DNA of 5,337 bases, from assembly GCA_019419485.1 (NCBI GenBank), contig DXZV01000029.1, positions 9,437-14,773 of the forward strand, read 5' to 3'. The notes below the pieces were generated by a model. It was not told where the DNA came from, searched no databases, and was given only the letters and a program-made list of their open reading frames with translations. The DNA comes from Collinsella sp. (lineage in GTDB: Bacteria; Actinomycetota; Coriobacteriia; Coriobacteriales; Coriobacteriaceae). Shown piece by piece: positions 1 to 5,175 of the stretch. How positions within the stretch are numbered: the stretch's first letter is position 1; each line of letters starts with the position of its first letter. The position numbers were made by a program, and so were the translations under genes.

Positions 1-2
1 CG

Positions 3-458
<456 letters not shown>

Positions 459-461
459 GTT

Positions 462-853
462 ATGCGTATCCGCATCGTGTGCCCCGTGAGCTGCGCCTAT
501 GAGGGCGACGCTGCGTTTGTGTCGATTCCGTCCACGGATGGCGAGTTTGGCGTCCTGCCTGCTCACTCCAGCGAGATCTGCACGATCGACCGCGGTTACG
601 TTCGCGTTTCCGATAAGGCCATGGCACTGTCGACCACACGTTTGCCGTGGCCGGCGGCTATGCCCAGGTTGCGGACGATGTCGTGACCGTTCTCGCCGAG
701 CGCGCTTGCGATTTGGCGACCGTCGATGCCGACAAGCTTAAAGCTGATATTCAAGGTTTTGAAGAGAAGCTGGGTAATTTGTCGGAGGATGATGCACGCC
801 GCGCCTACCTCTATAATGAAATCGCATGGTGTAAGCTCAAGCTTGCCCAATAG
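462..853 (+). CDS. atpC: F1 ATP synthase subunit epsilon, frameshifted as read near 624
   Basis: Epsilon is the small stalk subunit that couples gamma to the c-ring and can inhibit ATP hydrolysis through its C-terminal helices. The ATG at 462 follows the atpD stop by three bases and has GGGGGAG at 446-452, nine bases upstream. The first 54 codons, ending at ATG 621-623, give the N-terminal beta-sandwich, including STDGEFGVLPAHSSEI and DRGYVRV. In that frame the next codons are foreign and stop at 684-686. The frame beginning at ACT 626-628 continues the family pattern with TVDHTFAVAGGYAQVADDVV and a helical C-terminus to TAG 851-853. One added base in GGC at 623-625 (GGGC) would give AMGTVDHTF and a protein of about 130 residues, a normal epsilon length. 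So a single base is missing, either as a real mutation or a sequence error; loss of epsilon would be unusual here. Symbol and function are secure; functional integrity is not. Confidence 0.9.
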
Positions 854-889
854 TCAAACGATTTAGCGTTCGACCATTTGCGAACACAT

Positions 890-928
890 CATGCCCGGGA
901 TGGCCCAGCCACCCCGGGCATGCTTTTT
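890..928 (+). terminator. Intrinsic terminator after atpC
   Basis: A perfect 10-bp stem, CATGCCCGGG at 890-899 with CCCGGGCATG at 913-922, encloses a 13-base loop that can pair further (TGG 901-903 with CCA 909-911). It is followed by C and five T (923-928). This is the classic form of a Rho-independent terminator and should end the atp operon. It finishes only 13 bases before the murA start, so it might also act as an attenuator with partial read-through into murA. Confidence 0.85.
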
Positions 929-930
929 GA

Positions 931-935
931 AAGGG
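931..935 (+). promoter_or_regulatory. Ribosome binding site that fixes the murA TTG start
   Basis: AAGGG lies six bases before TTG 942-944. An in-frame TAG at 936-938 rules out any start further upstream, and the catalytic lysine at codon 22 rules out the downstream methionine codons. TTG 942 is therefore the only sensible start. Confidence 0.8.
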
Positions 936-941
936 TAGACC

Positions 942-2225
942 TTGGATATTATCCGCGTTGAGGGTGGCCACGCCATCGGAGGCTCCGTGCCCGTCTCGGG
1001 CGCCAAGAACTCCGCGCTCAAACTCATGGCGGCAACGCTTCTGGCGCCGGGCAAGACGACGCTGCAGAACGTGCCCGATATTTCCGATGTCCACGTGATG
1101 GGCAAGGTGCTCAAGGGCATGGGCGCTACGATCGATGTTCTCGACGAGCACACGCTCGAGATTGATACCTCTCAGGTCGATTCATGGGAGGCCCCCTACG
1201 AGCTCGTTGCCAAGATGCGCGCTTCCACCGCCGTCATGGGGCCCCTGCTGGGCCGCTTCCATCGCGCCAAAATTGCCATGCCGGGCGGCTGCAACCTGGG
1301 TGCTCGTAAGATCGATATGCACATTCTTGGTCTTGAGGCCCTGGGCGTTGAGTTCGATACCGCCCACGGTTACATCAACGCTAATGCGCCCCAAGGTCTG
1401 CGCGGTACCACCGTCACGCTCGAGTTCGCCAGCGTCGGTGCGACCGAGAATCTCATCATGGCCTCTGTGCGCGCACAGGGCACCACGGTTATCGACAATG
1501 CCGCCCGCGAGCCCGAGATCGTCGACCTCGCAAACATGCTCAACGAGATGGGCGCTAAAATTGTCGGCGCCGGTACGCCTGTCGTGACCATCGAGGGCGT
1601 GGAAGAGCTGCATCCTGTTACTCATCGCGTAGTGGGCGACCGCATCGAGGCCGGTACCTTTATCGTCGCCGGTGCGCTGATGGCCGACGATCGCGGTGTC
1701 GATGTCACGGGCTTTTGCCCCATTCACTTGGGCATGGTGCTCAAGAAGATGGAGCTTATGGGTATCGACTGCGAGCGCGTCGAGGATGGCGTCCATGTGA
1801 ACCGTGCCGAGCGTATCAAGCCGGTCGACATCCAGACGCTTCCGTTCCCCGGTTTCCCGACCGACATGCAGGCGCAGATTATGGTGCTCTCCGCCCTTGC
1901 CGACGGCAGTTCCGTTATTACCGAAAACATCTTCGAGAATCGCTTTATGTTTGCCTCTGAGCTGGTGCGCATGGGTGCCGACATTCGTATTGAGAGCCAT
2001 CATGCCATGATTCATGGCGTCAGGGGCTTCTCGGGCGCACAGGTTACCTCGCCCGATCTGCGTGGCGGAGCGGCCCTCGTCGTAGCGGGCTTGATCGCCG
2101 ACGGGACGACCGAGGTTTCGGCTATCCATCACATCAAGCGCGGCTACGAGCAGTTTGTCGAAAAGCTGCAGGCGCTCGGCGCGCATGTCGAGCATGCTAC
2201 CGTCCCCGATCCCGTCATCTACTAA
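942..2225 (+). CDS. murA: UDP-N-acetylglucosamine 1-carboxyvinyltransferase
   Basis: MurA transfers enolpyruvate from phosphoenolpyruvate to UDP-GlcNAc in the cytoplasm, the first committed step of peptidoglycan synthesis and the target of fosfomycin. The 427-residue product has normal family length. Visible motifs are VSGAKNSAL with the substrate-binding lysine at residue 22, PGGCNLGARKIDMHILGLE with the active-site cysteine at residue 117 (Cys115 in E. coli numbering), and FPGFPTDMQAQ with the catalytic aspartate at about residue 308 (Asp305 in E. coli). Having Cys rather than Asp at 117 predicts the fosfomycin-sensitive form. The two inside-out alpha/beta domains appear complete, ending in GYEQFVEKLQALGAHVE and TAA 2223-2225. 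The start is TTG. The LCP gene follows after 12 bases, implying cotranscription. Some Gram-positives carry two MurA paralogues (MurA and MurZ); the window cannot say whether this genome has a second. Confidence 0.97.
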   Translation: MDIIRVEGGHAIGGSVPVSGAKNSALKLMAATLLAPGKTTLQNVPDISDVHVMGKVLKGMGATIDVLDEHTLEIDTSQVDSWEAPYELVAKMRASTAVMGPLLGRFHRAKIAMPGGCNLGARKIDMHILGLEALGVEFDTAHGYINANAPQGLRGTTVTLEFASVGATENLIMASVRAQGTTVIDNAAREPEIVDLANMLNEMGAKIVGAGTPVVTIEGVEELHPVTHRVVGDRIEAGTFIVAGALMADDRGVDVTGFCPIHLGMVLKKMELMGIDCERVEDGVHVNRAERIKPVDIQTLPFPGFPTDMQAQIMVLSALADGSSVITENIFENRFMFASELVRMGADIRIESHHAMIHGVRGFSGAQVTSPDLRGGAALVVAGLIADGTTEVSAIHHIKRGYEQFVEKLQALGAHVEHATVPDPVIY

Positions 2226-2227
2226 TA

Positions 2228-2231
2228 CAGG
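2228..2231 (+). promoter_or_regulatory. Ribosome binding site for the LCP gene
   Basis: CAGG (part of CAGGT) sits six bases before ATG 2238-2240, inside the 12-base gap after the murA stop. A TTG at 2232-2234 is in the same frame but overlaps this site, so the ATG at 2238 is preferred. The short core suggests partial reliance on translational coupling to murA. Confidence 0.55.
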
Positions 2232-2237
2232 TTGCCT

Positions 2238-3473
2238 ATGTTTAATAAAAAGCCCCTCGCGGATACCACCACCCGAAGGCCCTCAACTGGTGCGCAGGCC
2301 AAGATCTACAGTCGCGATAACGTGGCTCGCTATTCCGAGCGCGCTCGCCAACGTCGTCGTAGCCACACGATTCGTCACGTCGCGCTCATTGTCGTGCTTG
2401 GCGTGCTGCTGAGTGCCACTACCGCTGCCGGCCTGTGGTTTGCCACCATTATGGGCAAGCTCGGCGATTCTAATGTCATTACCGACAATCTGCGTCGGGT
2501 TCTGGTTGACACCGATGAGGCAAAGGATCCGTTCTACGTGCTGCTTCTTGGCACCGACGGCCGTCCGGGCGAGGATACGTATCGTGCCGACTCGATTATC
2601 CTGGCACGCATCGACCCCACGCAAAAGCAGGCGACGCTCATTTCCGTTCCGCGCGACACCAAGGTCGTGTACAAGGGCGAGACCATGAAGATCAACGCTT
2701 GCCATACCGTTGGCGGCGCCGAGGCCATGGTCGAGGCGGTCAACGAGCTGTGCGGTGTTCAGATTTCCCACTATGCCGAGGTCAGCTTCGACGGTATGCA
2801 GGCGCTGATTGATTCGGTTGGCGGTATCGACATTAACGCAACCGATGATGTTGACGACCCCGAGCACCTGGATATTAAGATTACCGCTGGTCAGCAGCAT
2901 ATGGACGGCGCCACCGCCCTTACCTATGCCCGCTGCCGCTACACCTATGCCGACGGCGATTACACGCGCATGCGCCACCAGCGTCAGGTGCTTGGCGCCC
3001 TTGCCAACCAGATTCTCAATAACTTCGATGCCACGAAGATCTTTGGCCTGGTTAATTCGCTGTCCGATATGCTCGTAACCGATATGAGCGTTCAGGATAT
3101 CGTGGCTACGGTCAACGCCATGCGCGGCATGGATGTCGATGGCATCTACTCGGCTAACCTGCCATCCTACGCAGATGACACAACCATGATTGACGGCCAG
3201 AGCTATGTCTTTGTCTATGAGGATGAGCTCAAGGAAATGATGGCGCGCGTTAATGCTGGCAAGGATCCCAAAGGACCCAATACCATGGGCCTTTCCGACG
3301 GCTCCAGCTCCACGATCGGTGATTTGAGCAACCATACATCCGACGATTACGCAAATGGTACCGCAACCTCATCGGTCAGCTCTGACGATTCCGATGACTC
3401 AAGCGATTCGAGCGATTCGGACTACTACGAAGAGCCCACCGGCGACGGCAACGGCTACGAAGCCAACTACTAG
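2238..3473 (+). CDS. LytR-CpsA-Psr (LCP) family cell-wall glycopolymer ligase
   Basis: LCP proteins are membrane-anchored enzymes that move polyprenyl-pyrophosphate-linked glycopolymers (teichoic acids, capsule, arabinogalactan in different phyla) onto peptidoglycan outside the membrane. The 411-residue product has a basic cytoplasmic N-terminus (RRPSTG..., RARQRRRSH), one transmembrane helix at about residues 47-70, and an LCP domain from about 97 to 255. Signature pieces are FYVLLLGTDGRPGED, YRADSIILARIDP, TLISVPRDTKV (Arg139) and YARCRYTYADGDYTRMRHQRQ, which supply the conserved arginines and aspartates that bind pyrophosphate. Two cysteines in the extracytoplasmic domain, Cys155 and Cys172, could form a disulfide. 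Residues 341-411 form a low-complexity tail very rich in Ser and Asp and ending in Tyr and acidic residues. The polymer attached cannot be deduced. Position directly after murA fits an envelope operon. Family is secure; substrate unknown. Confidence 0.93.
   Translation: MFNKKPLADTTTRRPSTGAQAKIYSRDNVARYSERARQRRRSHTIRHVALIVVLGVLLSATTAAGLWFATIMGKLGDSNVITDNLRRVLVDTDEAKDPFYVLLLGTDGRPGEDTYRADSIILARIDPTQKQATLISVPRDTKVVYKGETMKINACHTVGGAEAMVEAVNELCGVQISHYAEVSFDGMQALIDSVGGIDINATDDVDDPEHLDIKITAGQQHMDGATALTYARCRYTYADGDYTRMRHQRQVLGALANQILNNFDATKIFGLVNSLSDMLVTDMSVQDIVATVNAMRGMDVDGIYSANLPSYADDTTMIDGQSYVFVYEDELKEMMARVNAGKDPKGPNTMGLSDGSSSTIGDLSNHTSDDYANGTATSSVSSDDSDDSSDSSDSDYYEEPTGDGNGYEANY
3402..3419 (+). 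repeat. Tandem 9-base repeat in the LCP tail
   Basis: AGCGATTCG occurs twice back to back at 3402-3410 and 3411-3419 and encodes part of the Ser/Asp run SSDDSDDSSDSSDSD. Being a multiple of three, gain or loss of a copy would lengthen or shorten the tail without breaking the frame. Confidence 0.8.
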
Positions 3474-3503
3474 GGTTACGCGGGCTTACCAGCCCGCGTA
3501 ACC
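3474..3503 (+). terminator. Perfect 13-bp hairpin immediately after the LCP stop, no T-tract
   Basis: GGTTACGCGGGCT at 3474-3486 pairs exactly with AGCCCGCGTAACC at 3491-3503 around the tetraloop TACC. It begins on the base after the stop codon. What follows is GCTTGACG, not a T-run, so it is not a textbook intrinsic terminator. It may protect the transcript 3' end, or act with the larger hairpin that starts 12 bases later. The structure is certain; the terminator role is inference. Confidence 0.5.
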
Positions 3504-3514
3504 GCTTGACGCTG

Positions 3515-3615
3515 CAAACCCGCCAGAGCGGCAATCTGCCTTTCAACTTCGGCGGCATGATCAAAAGATCAATGCCGCCTTGTTTCAAGGCACCTTGCTC
3601 GCTCTGGCGGGTTTT
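3515..3615. repeat. Long near-complete palindrome (MITE-like or bidirectional terminator)
   Basis: Outer arms AAACCCGCCAGAGCG (3516-3530) and CGCTCTGGCGGGTTT (3600-3614) match perfectly over 15 bp. Pairing continues inward: GCAA 3531-3534 with TTGC 3595-3598, TGCCTT 3537-3542 with AAGGCA 3587-3592, AAC 3545-3547 with GTT 3582-3584, GGCGGCAT 3551-3558 with ATGCCGCC 3572-3579, and GATC 3559-3562 with GATC 3567-3570 around an AAAA loop. About 40 base pairs form over 99 bases. The right arm runs into TTTT (3612-3615) and the left arm begins with AAA, so it could end transcription from either side. The five bases CGCTG flank it at 3510-3514 and 3616-3620, which could be a target-site duplication. 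Confidence 0.7.
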
Positions 3616-3645
3616 CGCTGTCCGCGCCAAAACATCGGCGTTGCC

Positions 3646-3701
3646 GGAACACTTGGCACTTGGGGACGTTCCTTATGTGCCGGCTGTTTGGGACACTCCT
3701 T
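3646..3701. repeat. Cluster of short direct and inverted repeats
   Basis: CACTTGG is repeated in perfect tandem at 3650-3663. GGGACGTTCCTT (3663-3674) and GGGACACTCCTT (3690-3701) are two copies of one 12-base motif with two differences. GGAAC 3646-3650 pairs with GTTCC 3668-3672, and GGCAC 3655-3659 with GTGCC 3677-3681. From memory, similar GGGGAC...TCC motifs recur between genes in several bacterial groups; this was not checked here. A degraded repeat or small mobile-element remnant is possible, but no transposase is present. Confidence 0.5.
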
Positions 3702-3743
3702 GCTTCAAGAGGCTGGCGCGCGTCAACCTGTTCTTATTGCAGC

Positions 3744-3781
3744 AAAAAATCGCCCCGTTCTCGGTTGAGGACGGGGCGATT
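3744..3781 (-). terminator. Intrinsic terminator of pepT
   Basis: Read on the - strand, an 11-bp stem (AATCGCCCCGT, 3781-3771, with ACGGGGCGATT, 3758-3748) extends through a G-T pair and CTC/GAG to a four-base loop. It is followed by six T (3749-3744 on the complement). It lies 26 bases past the pepT stop. On the + strand the hairpin is followed only by CGTCTTTT, so termination of opposing transcripts would be weaker. Confidence 0.9.
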
Positions 3782-3807
3782 CGTCTTTTGGACTTGTGCA
3801 GCCAGGC

Positions 3808-5055
3808 TTATGCAAAGCGGGCGACGAGCTCCTGGAGCACGTCGGTCATCTTGACGAGCGAACTGACCGGGACGAACTCGTTGACGCCGTGGTAGCAATA
3901 GCCGCCGGTGGAAAGGTTGGGGCAGGGCAGACCGCGGAACGACAGCTGAGCGCCGTCGGTGCCGCCACGAATCGGCAGCACTTGGGGCTCAACGCCGCAG
4001 GCAAGGTAGGCTTCCTTGGCAACATCAATAAGCTCGGGATAGTCACGAACGATCTCGGCCATATTTCGATACTGCTGCTTAATCTCGACCGTCACGCGCC
4101 TCTCACCCAGACGTTGGTTGAGCATCGAGGCGGCGGCATCAATAAGGTCGAGTTTCTGCTGGAACTTGGCGGCGTCATGGTCGCGGACGATATAGCGCGC
4201 TGTGGCGTGATCGACGGTCGCAGATACACCCTCAAGGTGATAAAAGCCCTCGTAGCCTTCCGTATACTCCGGGCGCTGCACGTAGGGGAGCAACGCGTTG
4301 AAGTCGCAGAACAGATTGCCTGCGTTGACCATACGGCCCTTGGCGTCGCCCGGGTGGATGGACTGGCCCTCAAAGCGGACGGTCGCCTCGGCGGCGTTAA
4401 AGCACTCCCACTCCAGCTCGCCGATGGGGCCGCCGTCGACCGTGTAGGCGTACTTGCAGCCAAAGGTATCGATATCCAACAGCTCGGCTCCGTGACCGAT
4501 CTCCTCGTCAGGGCAGAAGCAAATGCCGAGTGCGGGATGGGGCAGAGAAGGGTCCTGAGCGATACGCGCGACAAGCGACATGATCTCGGCGACGCCTGCC
4601 TTGTCATCCGCGCCCAGCAGCGTGGTGCCATCGCTGCAGACCAGGTCCTCACCCGTGAGGTCGTTCAGGGCGGGAAGCTTGGCGGTGCTCATGGCAACGG
4701 GCTTACCGTCAACCGTGCCGCAGATCAGGTCGCCGCCCTCGTAGTGTACGATGTGCGGCTTCACGCCGGCGCCCGGTGCAACTTCGGTGGTGTCGAGATG
4801 GGCGATCAGGCCCAGGGCGGGCTTGTCCTCAGCGCCCGCACTTGCGGGGATATGCGCGCAGACATAGGCATGCTCGGTCACGTGGGCATCTTCCGCACCA
4901 AGCTCGCGCAGCTCTTCAGCCAGCACGTTGGCAAGGTCAAACTGAACGGCGCTCGAAGGTACCTGGTCGCAGTTTGCATCCTCGGACTGCGTGTTGATCT
5001 GGACGTAGCGCAAAAAGCGCTCGAGGACATCGGGGTTCGTGGTGGTGTTTTCCAT
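3808..5055 (-). CDS. pepT: Peptidase T (tripeptide aminopeptidase, M20 family)
   Basis: PepT is a cytoplasmic di-zinc aminopeptidase that removes the N-terminal residue from tripeptides, feeding amino acids from peptide uptake or protein turnover. The 415-residue product is close to the 408 of the E. coli enzyme. Metal and catalytic residues are all visible: AHLDTTE (His86, Asp88), LLGADDKAGVAEI (bridging Asp150), PDEEIGHG (Glu184 as general base, Glu185 as ligand), YTVDGGPIGELE (Asp207), and YCYHGVNEF (His389). The lid/dimerisation domain lies between about residues 215 and 330 and includes SIHPGDAKGRMVNA. The ATG at 5055 is chosen because GGAG precedes it by eight bases and the family homology begins there (MENTTTNPDVLERFLRYVQINTQSED). 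The frame is open for 32 more codons to an ATG at 5151, but that extension looks unlike the family. The gene stands alone, converging on the LCP gene and divergent from the next gene. Confidence 0.95.
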   Translation of the reverse strand: MENTTTNPDVLERFLRYVQINTQSEDANCDQVPSSAVQFDLANVLAEELRELGAEDAHVTEHAYVCAHIPASAGAEDKPALGLIAHLDTTEVAPGAGVKPHIVHYEGGDLICGTVDGKPVAMSTAKLPALNDLTGEDLVCSDGTTLLGADDKAGVAEIMSLVARIAQDPSLPHPALGICFCPDEEIGHGAELLDIDTFGCKYAYTVDGGPIGELEWECFNAAEATVRFEGQSIHPGDAKGRMVNAGNLFCDFNALLPYVQRPEYTEGYEGFYHLEGVSATVDHATARYIVRDHDAAKFQQKLDLIDAAASMLNQRLGERRVTVEIKQQYRNMAEIVRDYPELIDVAKEAYLACGVEPQVLPIRGGTDGAQLSFRGLPCPNLSTGGYCYHGVNEFVPVSSLVKMTDVLQELVARFA

Positions 5056-5063
5056 AAAGACCG

Positions 5064-5067
5064 CTCC
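5064..5067 (-). promoter_or_regulatory. Ribosome binding site that decides the pepT start
   Basis: On the - strand GGAG (CTCC on + at 5064-5067) lies eight bases before ATG 5055-5053. It supports this start over the in-frame ATG at 5151. Confidence 0.7.
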
Positions 5068-5093
5068 AATCTTGGTCGTCGTGTGCAACAAGA

Positions 5094-5102
5094 ACTCTAG
5101 CA
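5094..5102 (-). promoter_or_regulatory. Possible extended -10 element for pepT
   Basis: The - strand reads TGCTAGAGT, with TAGAGT matching TATAAT at four of six positions and a TG one base upstream. It would start transcription about 30 bases before the pepT ATG. No good -35 is seen; the position it would occupy lies beside the 5105-5120 palindrome. This is a weak call based on motif alone. Confidence 0.3.
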
Positions 5103-5122
5103 CGGTATGCCACGGCATACTG
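5103..5122. promoter_or_regulatory. Operator-like palindrome between pepT and the divergent regulator
   Basis: GTATGCC at 5105-5111 and GGCATAC at 5114-5120 form a perfect dyad with a two-base spacer (AC), and an outer C-G pair at 5103/5122 follows a G-T mismatch. It sits in the 120-base gap between the pepT start and the start of a DtxR-like gene. It is just upstream of a possible pepT -10 and about 17 bases upstream of TAGAAT on the + strand. Size, symmetry and place fit a binding site for a dimeric repressor, possibly the neighbouring regulator itself. Which protein binds is inference. Confidence 0.5.
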
Positions 5123-5138
5123 CGACGCTTGGATGGGG

Positions 5139-5144
5139 TAGAAT
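5139..5144 (+). promoter_or_regulatory. Possible -10 element for the divergent regulator gene
   Basis: TAGAAT matches TATAAT at five of six positions and lies 31 bases before ATG 5176. No TTGACA-like hexamer is found at the proper spacing; that place is taken by the palindrome's right half. The call rests on the hexamer and its distance to the start. Confidence 0.35.
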
Positions 5145-5175
5145 CAGCCATTGAATGCAGAAGGGACGGAAGATC

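Larger units (their letters stand above)
3504..3747. other. Intergenic region between convergent genes, no credible gene
   Basis: This is the core of the 334-base gap between the LCP gene and pepT. Open frames on both strands cross it, but none has a convincing ribosome binding site or a recognisable protein, and they run into hairpins or into pepT antisense. It holds a ~100-base palindrome (3516-3614), a patch of short direct repeats (3646-3701) and otherwise unassigned sequence. It looks like a place where repeats accumulate behind two converging operons. Confidence 0.7.

Noticed and set aside
596..850. An 84-codon - strand open frame opposite the 3' half of atpC
   Set aside because: It mirrors the conserved epsilon C-terminal coding region and has no features of its own.
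854..889. A sigma-70 promoter for murA between atpC and the terminator
   Set aside because: I looked for -35/-10 pairs here and found none with acceptable hexamers and spacing.
1182..2195. A 337-codon open frame on the - strand opposite murA
   Set aside because: Antisense shadow of murA; no ribosome binding site of note and no recognisable protein features.
2232..2237. TTG at 2232 as the LCP start, two codons upstream
   Set aside because: It overlaps the only ribosome binding site; ATG 2238 is better placed.
2283..3335. A 350-codon open frame on the - strand opposite the LCP gene
   Set aside because: Antisense shadow caused by codon bias; the sense strand has clear LCP motifs and a membrane segment.
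3504..3747. A CRISPR array or tRNA in the gap
   Set aside because: The repeats are too short, too few and irregularly spaced, and no cloverleaf could be drawn.
3506..3895. A 129-codon + strand open frame across the intergenic gap
   Set aside because: It runs through the palindrome and the pepT terminator and into pepT antisense, with no convincing ribosome binding site or homology.
3796..5100. A 434-codon open frame on the + strand opposite pepT
   Set aside because: It is antisense to a complete pepT with all catalytic residues. Its composition is that of a reversed high-GC gene, and no family motif is seen.
5056..5151. A 32-residue N-terminal extension of pepT from ATG 5151
   Set aside because: The extension does not resemble the family, it would cover the operator-like palindrome, and ATG 5055 has a well-placed GGAG.
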